Positions 7,732-13,894 of a stretch of 15,632 nt of DNA are shown here, in pieces. Source of the stretch: JASEJA01 sp038872535 (GTDB lineage Archaea > Thermoproteota > Bathyarchaeia > Bathyarchaeales > Bathycorpusculaceae). The notes under the pieces were generated by a model. It saw only the letters and a list, made by a program, of their open reading frames with translations. It ran no database searches and had not been told where the DNA came from. Position 1 is the stretch's first letter. Each line of letters begins with the position of its first letter. The stretch lies in NCBI GenBank assembly GCA_038872535.1, contig JAVZJY010000028.1, positions 1 to 15,632 on the forward strand. The letters are read 5' to 3'. The position numbers and the translations under genes were made by a program.

Positions 7732-8004
7732 ATGGATGTGGAGGATGTTTTCTCTTCAAGGCTTAGAATTAAAATTTTGAAAATTTTGTTTCAGATGAGC
7801 GAGCTTAATGTTTCCGAAATTGCCCGCAGATTGAATGTAAACTACAGCACAACAATTGAACACTTGAAGATTTTAGAGGATGAGGGTATCGTTTGCCACA
7901 AAATTTTTGGAAGAATTCGCCTCTATAGGCTTAATGAAAAATCGCCAAAGACCAGAGCATTACAAAATCTTTTGGATGTTTGGGAACATGCAAATAAGCC
8001 ATAA
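7732..8004 (+). CDS. Small winged-helix DNA-binding protein (ArsR/MarR-like)
   Basis: A 90-residue protein that is almost wholly one winged-helix domain. It has helices around SSRLRIKILKILFQM, then LNVSEIARRLNV (second helix), NYSTTIEHLKILEDEGIV (recognition helix and strand) and a wing, KIFGRIRLYRLN. A short C-terminal helix (RALQNLLDVWEH) could form a dimer. There are no cysteines arranged as a metal site, so a metal sensor of the classic ArsR kind is unlikely. It starts at ATG 7732, 6 nt after the Orc1/Cdc6-like gene, with AAAGGCG as a weak ribosome binding site. It is probably translated from the same mRNA. Autoregulation of the cluster or DNA binding beside the ATPase are both possible; nothing in the sequence decides between them. 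Confidence 0.8.
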   Translation: MDVEDVFSSRLRIKILKILFQMSELNVSEIARRLNVNYSTTIEHLKILEDEGIVCHKIFGRIRLYRLNEKSPKTRALQNLLDVWEHANKP

Positions 8005-8035
8005 ACACATTAACTATTCCTAAGTGGTGCAGAGT

Positions 8036-8728
8036 TTGGTTAAGGAAGAGTTTGACGTAAAAATAGGAGAGTTTGAAGGGATTCTACAGAAGATTGCAAG
8101 CGACATAGCCAGCGGTGTTCTCTCCGAAAAGCTTCCGCCATCCGAATTGCTAGGAAAAACTGAAAGCTACATTAATCGTTTAAAGGATTTAGTGAAAAAC
8201 AACGAAGAGCTTATGCTCATCTTAAAGCCAGAAAGGGCTTACACCATAAAAGCTAAAAGTAAAAATTTAACTCAAGCCCTAACAACATATAAGGATATTC
8301 TCCTTCAAAATACATCAGACCCGCTTGCAAATTCTCGTTTAGCCTTTGAGCAGCTAAGAAAAGCGCTAACGGATGGTTCGGATTTCCTTTTTCTAATGCG
8401 TGAAGTTAGGGATAATCCTTCCCCACTCATAGATGCGATAATAAATTTTAAAAGGGCTTCGGAGGCCAAAAGTTCAGTTATAAGCATACAAGCAAAAGAT
8501 GATGTTGAACCCCTCATTAAATACGTTTTAAGTCGCATAGACGATTTTCGGGCTGCTCTGATTGGTTTAGAAAAGAAGGTGGATGAAATGAGACAGATTA
8601 TGCGGGAACTTCAAGAGGAAAGTTTAAAAATTCTTTCTGGAAAGACTTCACAGCAATCTGCTATGGCGGAAAACAAAACAGAAAGGAAGCAGCTCTCCCT
8701 TTCAAACTTTAAAACTGAAGAGAAATGA
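8036..8728 (+). CDS. Helical protein of unknown function
   Basis: I do not recognise this protein. It is about 230 residues, predicted mostly alpha-helical and soluble, with no signal peptide, membrane segment or cysteine. Helical stretches are separated by proline-containing turns (LPPSE, SDPLAN, NPSPL). A heptad-like segment ISRIDDF...EKKVDEMRQIMRELQEES near residues 168-196 looks like a coiled coil. The last 30 residues are polar and probably disordered. The start is uncertain: TTG 8036 has GGTG (8026-8029) 6 nt upstream, while in-frame GTG codons at 8024 and 8027 have no ribosome binding site. It lies about 30 bp after the winged-helix gene and 9 bp before moaC. It may be an oligomeric partner of the Orc1/Cdc6-like ATPase, but that rests on position alone. 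Confidence 0.7.
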   Translation: MVKEEFDVKIGEFEGILQKIASDIASGVLSEKLPPSELLGKTESYINRLKDLVKNNEELMLILKPERAYTIKAKSKNLTQALTTYKDILLQNTSDPLANSRLAFEQLRKALTDGSDFLFLMREVRDNPSPLIDAIINFKRASEAKSSVISIQAKDDVEPLIKYVLSRIDDFRAALIGLEKKVDEMRQIMRELQEESLKILSGKTSQQSAMAENKTERKQLSLSNFKTEEK

Positions 8729-8737
8729 GGCGAAAAT

Positions 8738-9187
8738 ATGGCAATGGTTGATGTTTCCGCTAAACCAGAAGTTTTCCGTGAAGCCACTGCCACCGGCACA
8801 ATTAAACTGAAGGCTGAAACCATACGCTTAATTGAGGAAGGTAAAATAGCAAAGGGAGATCCTTTTTACACGGCTAAGATTGCTGGAATTTTGGCTGCCA
8901 AAAAGACAAGCGCTCTGATTCCCCTTTGCCATCCGCTGCCGTTAACCAATGTTAAAATTGAAATTAAAATTTTGGAAAATTCAAAAGTGCAAGTTTCCTC
9001 CACAGTCAAGACGAAAGCACAAACGGGGATTGAAATGGAAGCGTTGGTGGCAACTGCTATCAGTCTTTTAACAATATGGGATATGGTGAAGCAGTATGAA
9101 AAGGATGAGTTGGGGCAATATCCTTTAACAACTATTGAGGATATTCGGGTTGTGAAGAAAGTTAAGGAAGGCGTTACTAGTGAGTGA
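8738..9187 (+). CDS. moaC: Cyclic pyranopterin monophosphate synthase MoaC
   Basis: Second step of molybdenum/tungsten cofactor synthesis: converts the MoaA product 3',8-cyclo-GTP to cyclic pyranopterin monophosphate. The 149-residue protein has MVDVSAK (3-9), AAKKTSALIPLCHPL (53-67), TGIEMEAL (96-103) and LTIWDMVK (111-118). D115 and K118 match the catalytic Asp and Lys of characterised MoaC. The C-terminus ends KKVKEGVTSE, without the KSGG tail frequent in bacteria. ATG 8738 has GAGG 7 nt upstream. It overlaps moaB by 8 bp, so the two are translationally coupled. It is the fourth gene of the run that begins with the Orc1/Cdc6-like ATPase. Confidence 0.95.
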   Translation: MAMVDVSAKPEVFREATATGTIKLKAETIRLIEEGKIAKGDPFYTAKIAGILAAKKTSALIPLCHPLPLTNVKIEIKILENSKVQVSSTVKTKAQTGIEMEALVATAISLLTIWDMVKQYEKDELGQYPLTTIEDIRVVKKVKEGVTSE

Positions 9188-9710
9188 AAGCGCAAAAAAG
9201 CATAAGGCTGAAGCGCCTAAAATATTAAAATTTGCCATTTTCACATGTAGCACATCCCGCTATCAAAAAATGAAAAAGGGCGAAAAAGTAGAAGACCTTT
9301 CAGGCGACTTGGTTGAGGCTTTTTTGAAAAATGCTGGGCACATGGTGATTTTGCGAAAGCTTATTCCAGACGATAAAGCCCTAATTGAAGAAAGCACAAA
9401 ACAAGCCTTGGCATGTGCTGATTTGGATGCCGTTATATTTTGCGGCGGCACTGGCATAGCTCCATCAGACATAACCATAGAAACCCTTTCACCATTTTTG
9501 GAAAAGATTCTGCCTGGATTCGGCGAGATTTTTAGACGTTTAAGCTATGATGAGATTGGTTCTGCTGCTGTTTTGTCTAGGGCTTTGGCTGGTGTGGCGA
9601 ATGGTAAAGTCTTCTTCTGCGTTCCGGGTTCGCCTGATGCTGTGAGGCTTTGTTTTGAAAAGCTTATTTTGCCAGAAGCGCCTCACATACTAAAACACTT
9701 ACGCGAATAA
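9180..9710 (+). CDS. moaB: MoaB/Mog-family molybdopterin adenylyltransferase
   Basis: Adenylylates molybdopterin ahead of metal insertion in Moco/Wco synthesis; archaeal MoaB proteins are thought to take the Mog role. Of 176 residues, the first 13 are a lysine-rich extension. The fold then shows KFAIFTCSTSRY (17-28), LSGD (40-43), the GGTG loop (89-92) followed by IAPSDITIETL with the conserved Asp (D97), LPGFGEIFRRLSY (111-123), LSRALAG (132-138) and PGSP (149-152). Many relatives have Arg where this has Ser before D97. It starts at GTG 9180, inside the end of moaC, with GGAAGG 8 nt upstream. It ends 16 bp from a convergent gene. Confidence 0.93.
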   Translation: MSESAKKHKAEAPKILKFAIFTCSTSRYQKMKKGEKVEDLSGDLVEAFLKNAGHMVILRKLIPDDKALIEESTKQALACADLDAVIFCGGTGIAPSDITIETLSPFLEKILPGFGEIFRRLSYDEIGSAAVLSRALAGVANGKVFFCVPGSPDAVRLCFEKLILPEAPHILKHLRE

Positions 9711-9726
9711 GTTGGCAGTGCCTATT

Positions 9727-10089
9727 TCATTGGTGCGGTTTGTTAGAAATTGTATTCAAGGCTTGGAGGATTTCCTCCACTTTCTCGTACTTTTTTCCAT
9801 CAATTATGACCGTGGGCGTCCTTTTAACTCCACGTTTTAAAGCTTTCAGCTTATCAACAACGCGTGAAACATCAAAAACTAAGACTTTCTCGCCAGAGTC
9901 GCTGGCTAAGCGCAAAGCTTGTTCCAATATTGTGATATCTTCGGTTGACAGTATACGTCCCTTAAATTTGGATGGTATCTCCGCCGCCCATCTTGCCAGA
10001 TCGGGAGCACAAAAGACATGCTGGGACGTTTCTCTATAAAAGCCTACATCCATGTAGGGGGAGTGGGAACGCACGTAGACTTCCATCAT
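9727..10089 (-). CDS. Thioredoxin-fold-like protein without a CxxC active site
   Basis: A 120-residue protein whose ends resemble a thioredoxin/glutaredoxin fold. It begins with a strand MEVYV, followed by SHSPYM (8-13) where glutaredoxin-like proteins carry CPYC. Near the C-terminus it has RTPTVIIDGKKYEKVEEILQAL (90-111), matching the cis-proline strand (T91-P92) and final helix. The single cysteine, C27, is not in a redox pair. The middle (about 20-75) is longer than in glutaredoxins and I do not recognise it. I chose ATG 10089 because GGTG at 10096-10099 lies 6 nt upstream; the longer frame from TTG 10122 would span that site. It lies between moaB (convergent) and moaA (divergent). It is unlikely to be a dithiol oxidoreductase; a binding or scaffold role is possible but unproven. 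Confidence 0.7.
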   Translation of the reverse strand: MMEVYVRSHSPYMDVGFYRETSQHVFCAPDLARWAAEIPSKFKGRILSTEDITILEQALRLASDSGEKVLVFDVSRVVDKLKALKRGVKRTPTVIIDGKKYEKVEEILQALNTISNKPHQ

Positions 10090-10169
10090 AGATTTCACCA
10101 AATATTTAATTTCTTTTCTCAATATTTATTGTTGTCGACATACATCTAAAGGGCAAAGGGTTCTTGAGC

Positions 10170-10181
10170 AAATTTTATATT
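10170..10181 (+). promoter_or_regulatory. TATA box for moaA
   Basis: AAATTTTATATT closely matches an archaeal BRE/TATA element. It lies about 45 nt upstream of ATG 10224, so transcription would start near 10200-10205 and give a leader of about 20 nt that includes TTGGGA as ribosome binding site. It is the clearest promoter in the window. Confidence 0.6.
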
Positions 10182-10223
10182 GCTGGATTAGGTTGACATC
10201 GTTAAGCATGCTTGGGAATAACG

Positions 10224-11150
10224 ATGGTGTTAATAGACGGTTTCGGGCGCCCACTCCTAAACTTAAGAGTAGCAGTAACGCGAAATTGCAATTTGCATTG
10301 TCAATACTGCCACATGGAAGGCGAAGAAAAGCAAGAAAATTTTGCTGAAGAAATGACGGTTGACGAAATTGTGCGCATTGTGCGAATCGCCGTTGCATTA
10401 GGCATGTCCAAGGTGAAACTTACTGGTGGAGAGCCCCTCATGCGCAAGGACATTACAGAAATTGTCAAGGGAATAGCTGCAATATCTGGCTTGGAAGACC
10501 TTTCCATGACAACTAATGGAACAATGCTTGCCAGCTTGGCTGAAGAGTTACATGCTAATGGCTTGAAACGTGTGAACATAAACTTTCCAACGTTAAACGG
10601 CGAAGTTTATAGCGAGTTAACTGACGGCGTTTTAAAAGATGTTTTAGAAGGCGTTGAAGCTGCTGTGAAAGTTGGTTTTTACCCCGTAAAACTCAACATG
10701 CTTATCTTGAAAGGCGTCAATGACGGAGCTATTCCGGAAATGATTGAATTTGCCAGAAAAACAGGCACAGTTTTGCAGTTGATAGAGCTTGAACCACTGA
10801 ACATAACCAATGCCTATTATTTGGCAAACCACAAGTCCTTAGACGAGTATGAGGCTGTGCTAAAACAGAAAGCAGTGAAAGTTGAAAGTAGGCGTTACAT
10901 GCAAAATCGGCATGTTTATCACTTGCCAAACGTGACTGTTGAGGTTGTGCATCCAATAGAGAATACAGAATTTTGTAGGCATTGTACGCGCTTGCGTGTG
11001 ACAAGCGATGGGAAGCTTAAACCTTGCCTAATGCGAAACGACAATCTTGTGGACGTTTTGACGCCCATGCGAAATGGAGCAAGCGACAAAGAATTGGCTG
11101 GATTGTTTAAACTGGCAAACCTGAAAAGGCAACCATACCACAAACATTAA
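10224..11150 (+). CDS. moaA: GTP 3',8-cyclase MoaA (radical SAM)
   Basis: First step of Moco/Wco synthesis: radical cyclisation of GTP to 3',8-cyclo-GTP, the substrate of MoaC. The 308-residue protein carries both iron-sulfur sites of the family. The N-terminal radical SAM motif has C22, C26 and C29, with TGGEP (67-71) for SAM binding. The C-terminal cluster that binds GTP has C251, C254 and C268. Arg 256 and Arg 258 follow the CxxC as in known MoaA. ATG 10224 has GGGA 6 nt upstream and gives the usual MxLIDGFGRP start; an in-frame TTG at 10212 is less likely. The C-terminus ends QPYHKH and lacks the Gly-Gly tail important in bacterial and human enzymes. It stands alone on this strand under its own promoter, about 500 bp from moaB. 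Confidence 0.95.
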   Translation: MVLIDGFGRPLLNLRVAVTRNCNLHCQYCHMEGEEKQENFAEEMTVDEIVRIVRIAVALGMSKVKLTGGEPLMRKDITEIVKGIAAISGLEDLSMTTNGTMLASLAEELHANGLKRVNINFPTLNGEVYSELTDGVLKDVLEGVEAAVKVGFYPVKLNMLILKGVNDGAIPEMIEFARKTGTVLQLIELEPLNITNAYYLANHKSLDEYEAVLKQKAVKVESRRYMQNRHVYHLPNVTVEVVHPIENTEFCRHCTRLRVTSDGKLKPCLMRNDNLVDVLTPMRNGASDKELAGLFKLANLKRQPYHKH

Positions 11151-11158
11151 CTTATAGC

Positions 11159-11175
11159 CATTTAAATGCTTTTTA
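11159..11175 (+). terminator. Possible terminator after moaA
   Basis: The palindrome CATTTAAATG (11159-11168) is followed at once by CTTTTTA. It lies 8 nt after the moaA stop codon and touches the stop codon of the convergent metallophosphoesterase gene. Stem pairing is AT-rich and weak, but archaeal termination depends mainly on the U-tract. Confidence 0.35.
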
Positions 11176-11670
11176 TAATGTTATTAGTTTTGCTTCATGT
11201 TTTAATGTGTCGTATATGGCTATTGTCGATTTGCCGAATAAGTAGCCGCAGACTTCGCCAGGGTTTACGATTAATGTTTTACCTTTTCGATAAGTTTCTG
11301 CTTTATGTGTATGCCCATGCACTATGACATCGAAAGTTTCGCTTTCAATTAAAGCCTTTAAAAGTTCTTCTTCTGTTCCATGCAATAAGGCTACTTTTAA
11401 GCCGTCAACTTTTATTTCTGCAAAGTTTCCTCGTATTTCTAAACCCTTATGTTCGCTGAATCTTTTCTTTAACAGTTCGCGGTCTCCGTCGTTGTTGCCG
11501 AAAACGCCTATTAGTTTTGCTTTTAATTCTTTAAATTTTGGAATAACGAAAGGTGCAACATAATCTCCTGCATGAAGCACAAGTTCAACCTTTTCCTCAT
11601 TTAATCTTTTTATTGCTTTGTCTACCATTGGCAGGTTGTCATGCGTGTCAGCCATCAACCCGATTAGCAT
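11173..11670 (-). CDS. Metallophosphoesterase, YfcE/MJ0936 type
   Basis: Small dimetal phosphoesterase of the calcineurin-like superfamily; MJ0936 and E. coli YfcE act on phosphodiesters in vitro and the natural substrate is unknown. The 165-residue protein has every metal motif in order: DTH (D8, H10), HAGD (D36), FGNND (N59 or N60), LLHG (H98), HGHTH (H120, H122 and neighbours) and VNPGEVCG. I chose ATG 11670 because GGTGA lies 5 nt before it and the protein then begins MLIGLMADTHDN as in relatives. A GTG at 11679, preceded by GGAG, would add three residues. It is monocistronic, convergent with moaA and divergent from the HTH_45 gene. Confidence 0.92.
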   Translation of the reverse strand: MLIGLMADTHDNLPMVDKAIKRLNEEKVELVLHAGDYVAPFVIPKFKELKAKLIGVFGNNDGDRELLKKRFSEHKGLEIRGNFAEIKVDGLKVALLHGTEEELLKALIESETFDVIVHGHTHKAETYRKGKTLIVNPGEVCGYLFGKSTIAIYDTLKHEAKLITL

Positions 11671-11841
11671 TTCTTTCACCTTCTCCTAAAATTCTCTTTT
11701 ATGGAAATTAAGTGTTTCTTATAGAAGTTTGTTCTAGAGAATATTTCGATATTTGAAATAGTTAAGCATGCGAAACACCGCTTAAAACAGTCCACGCCTA
11801 TTTTTCATAACAGAAACGGTTTTAAAAGAGGAATATTGAAA

Positions 11842-12180
11842 ATGAGTGATTGGGGTTCGAACCCTGCTTCGAAAAGGAGAGATAAGCTTTACATTATTGC
11901 TGAAATTTTAGAAATAGCTAAAGAGGGAACTTTGAAAACCCAAATTATGTATAGGGCGAATTTAAGCTTCACGCAGCTTAACGATTATCTTGGGTTTATG
12001 TTGAAAATCAGATTGTTGGACAAAACAGTTGAGAACGATAAAGAAATTTACAGGGCAACTGATAAAGGTTTAAGTTTTCTCATGCGTTATCGGGAAATTA
12101 CGGAGCTTCTTAAGACAGAAAACGACAATTATAAAAATAATATTAAGATTCCTCCTCCGCATTTGTTAAAAAGGAATTAA
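11842..12180 (+). CDS. Winged-helix regulator, HTH_45 type
   Basis: A 112-residue one-domain DNA-binding protein typical of Thaumarchaeota, Bathyarchaeia and other archaea. Pattern: LYIIAEILEIAKEGTLKTQIMYRANLSFTQLNDYLGFMLKIRLLDK, then a wing ending EIYRATDKGLSFLMRYREITELL. That is the HTH_45 layout, with the KTQIMY and ANLS...L..YL positions intact. The C-terminal 25 residues are polar and proline-containing (KIPPPHLLKRN). GAGG at 11828-11831 lies 10 nt before ATG 11842; a TTG at 11836 in frame is too close to that site. Its target is unknown. The divergent 160 bp upstream holds several short inverted repeats and could carry an autoregulatory site. Confidence 0.85.
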   Translation: MSDWGSNPASKRRDKLYIIAEILEIAKEGTLKTQIMYRANLSFTQLNDYLGFMLKIRLLDKTVENDKEIYRATDKGLSFLMRYREITELLKTENDNYKNNIKIPPPHLLKRN

Positions 12181-12188
12181 AAACAATT

Positions 12189-12211
12189 AACTGTAAGTTC
12201 AGTTCTTTTTT
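12189..12211 (+). terminator. Possible terminator after the HTH_45 gene
   Basis: AACTG and CAGTT form a 5-bp inverted repeat around a 6-nt loop, followed by CTTTTTT at 12205-12211. It begins 8 nt after the stop codon. The right part overlaps the last codons of the convergent 41-residue gene. Confidence 0.35.
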
Positions 12212-12324
12212 GGCTTTTGCTCATCAAGATAGTTTTTGACTCTTTCTTTCAACGTTGGGAACTCTTCAAGCATGGCTTTTATGACTTGCCAGCGGATTTC
12301 ATCTGTTTTTGAAGTTCTGTTCAT
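12199..12324 (-). CDS. Small 41-residue charged protein
   Basis: A short reading frame that I do not recognise. From ATG 12324 it encodes 41 residues: a start MNRTSKTDEIRW, a middle VIKAMLEEFPTLKERVKNY, and a lysine-rich end LDEQKPKKN. It has no cysteine or membrane segment and would probably form one or two amphipathic helices around Pro24. Three things support a real gene: GGTG at 12332-12335, 7 nt before the ATG; a TATA-like AGCTTATATT at 12359-12368 at suitable distance; and a protein-like amino-acid composition. It fills what would otherwise be a 241-bp gap between two genes. It is convergent with the HTH_45 gene. Function unknown; DNA-binding accessory, toxin or antitoxin cannot be told apart. 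Confidence 0.6.
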   Translation of the reverse strand: MNRTSKTDEIRWQVIKAMLEEFPTLKERVKNYLDEQKPKKN

Positions 12325-12358
12325 TTTCAAAGCACCTAAATAGCGTATAGCAATATAC

Positions 12359-12368
12359 AATATAAGCT
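12359..12368 (-). promoter_or_regulatory. TATA-like box for the 41-residue gene
   Basis: AGCTTATATT on the minus strand lies about 40 nt before ATG 12324. Transcription would start near 12336-12340, giving a leader of about 12-15 nt that includes the GGTG ribosome binding site. Confidence 0.45.
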
Positions 12369-12397
12369 TTTATTCCCAAAAACGATACATCCGCCAA

Positions 12398-12417
12398 CAA
12401 AAACAAAAAGAAAAAAG
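12398..12417 (-). terminator. U-rich terminator after the secreted protein gene
   Basis: Directly after the stop codon of the secreted-protein gene the minus strand reads CCTTTTTTCTTTTTGTTTTTG. Three consecutive T-tracts without a strong hairpin are the usual form of an archaeal terminator. Confidence 0.55.
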
Positions 12418-12421
12418 GAAA

Positions 12422-13783
12422 CTAATGGATGTTCACAATGTTGACTGGCTTCTTCCGCATCCTAACAGCAACTACAGCAACAGCAATAACCAATGTGGCT
12501 CCAATAAGAATTGCAAGCATCATTGGTCCTGTCAATGTTGGAATTGTTGGGGCTGAAGCAAGCCCTATGGTTGGGTCATGCTCCAAAGTGTAATTGCCAA
12601 AGTATGGATAACAAATGAAGAGCCTAAGGTGCCCACCAGCAGCAATGTAAGAAGCAGTAACATTCACATAACCAACAGTGTCTCCAGTTTCATTAAGGAG
12701 TCTAGCCCATGGAACAAACTCGAGGAAACCTGAAATGTTTCCTTCAATATTCGCATATTGCACTCTTACACGGTTTCTGAAGCGACTGGTTACGCGTACT
12801 TGATGCTCATATTCGTTTTGTGTTTTGTTTTCGCTTACAGTGTAATAATCATCGTTTACATTTACAGCACGCATTTGAGACCGTGTTTCGACAGTTTCTT
12901 GATATTGACTTTGAACGTCATTTTCAGCAGCGCCTATGTCTTTAAGTTTTATTGAAGCCATGTTAATCCATAATGCCAAACCTGTGTTGTAAGATGGTAT
13001 TGTTATGTTTAAGTTCTTGTATGTTTTAAGCCACTCTAGGAAATCTTTGAGCTTATCTATGTTCCACTCCCAATTACTTACGACAAAGTCAAACTTCAGT
13101 TGCCCAGCTGCAACAGTATAGCTGTGTTCCGAGTCGAACTCTTCCGTCGCTGATGTGTTGTAGAATCTGCATCTAATTTGTATGTTATTTTTTGCAAATT
13201 CATCGAAGTGTCCAGGAGCACTTTCCAAGGTGAAGTTGAATGACCAGTAAGTAACATTGTCTTTAGATACGAGTACTGGTTCGTCAAGTTTCCATGTGCA
13301 AGCGCTGAAGGGTAGATATGGCGAATGGAAACCAATAAGTCTAAGCAGAAGTTTTCCCATAATCTCATTTCTAAGTTGTTGGCGCAGCCCATCTTGAAAA
13401 CCGCTTAATTTTGGTTCAATATACTTTTCTTGTAATATTTGCTGTAGCGTTAAGTTATCTGCAGGATAGCGTCTGTCATAGTATGGCAAGTCAAAAGTTA
13501 AGTATTCTATTAATCCCTGAAACTTTACTACATATATTGTGCTGTTGTCGTTTGTGTACCACCATAAGAACATTGGTTTTGTTCCCTTGGCAGGGAAAAT
13601 TAGTGTAATCAGAGGAGTTTCAAACTTGTACCATACGCCCTCCATCACTGGCTCTACTGGTCCCACCTCAACATTTGACCCATCATCGTCAGCGTTAACT
13701 TTAGGCAATGACATTGCAGCTATTGGCAGTGCTATTAGCAAGGCTAAGCTTAAAGCCAATATTTTGTTTTTTCCAATTTTCAC
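12422..13783 (-). CDS. Secreted, C-terminally anchored surface protein of unknown function
   Basis: A 453-residue extracellular protein I cannot assign to a family. An N-terminal signal peptide is clear: KIGKNK, then hydrophobic ILALSLALLIALPIAAM and a likely cleavage after VNA near residue 31. The C-terminus has PTIPTLTGP, one membrane helix (MMLAILIGATLVIAVAVVAV) and the positive stop RMRKK, leaving about 10 residues inside. The ectodomain has roughly eleven N-x-S/T sequons (for example NST, NLT, NVT, NFT, NYT), so it is probably heavily N-glycosylated, and is rich in Trp, Tyr and Phe. Two cysteines (in SACTWKL and IRCRF) could pair. No PGF-type sorting motif is present. GTG 13783 is supported by GGTG 7 nt upstream. 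It lies downstream of the membrane winged-helix gene, on the same strand. Confidence 0.85.
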   Translation of the reverse strand: MKIGKNKILALSLALLIALPIAAMSLPKVNADDDGSNVEVGPVEPVMEGVWYKFETPLITLIFPAKGTKPMFLWWYTNDNSTIYVVKFQGLIEYLTFDLPYYDRRYPADNLTLQQILQEKYIEPKLSGFQDGLRQQLRNEIMGKLLLRLIGFHSPYLPFSACTWKLDEPVLVSKDNVTYWSFNFTLESAPGHFDEFAKNNIQIRCRFYNTSATEEFDSEHSYTVAAGQLKFDFVVSNWEWNIDKLKDFLEWLKTYKNLNITIPSYNTGLALWINMASIKLKDIGAAENDVQSQYQETVETRSQMRAVNVNDDYYTVSENKTQNEYEHQVRVTSRFRNRVRVQYANIEGNISGFLEFVPWARLLNETGDTVGYVNVTASYIAAGGHLRLFICYPYFGNYTLEHDPTIGLASAPTIPTLTGPMMLAILIGATLVIAVAVVAVRMRKKPVNIVNIH

Positions 13784-13894
13784 GGTTTTTCACCGAAAAT
13801 AACTTTGATAAACGGCTTATTAAGAAAATCGTTTCCAAAAAACCCGAATATATGCTGTTAAGAGTTCTAGAAAACTCGAACTTTATGTGGAACT

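Noticed and set aside
10090..10122. N-terminal extension of the thioredoxin-like protein from TTG 10122
   Set aside because: The extension covers the GGTG site that serves ATG 10089, and the thioredoxin-type first strand begins right after that ATG.
10201..11771. Shared 11-mer GTTAAGCATGC upstream of moaA (10201) and of the HTH_45 gene (11761), with palindrome AAGCATGCTT at 10204-10213
   Set aside because: Dozens of chance 11-mer pairs and about 15 chance 10-bp palindromes are expected in a window this long, so this is not evidence of a shared operator without more copies.
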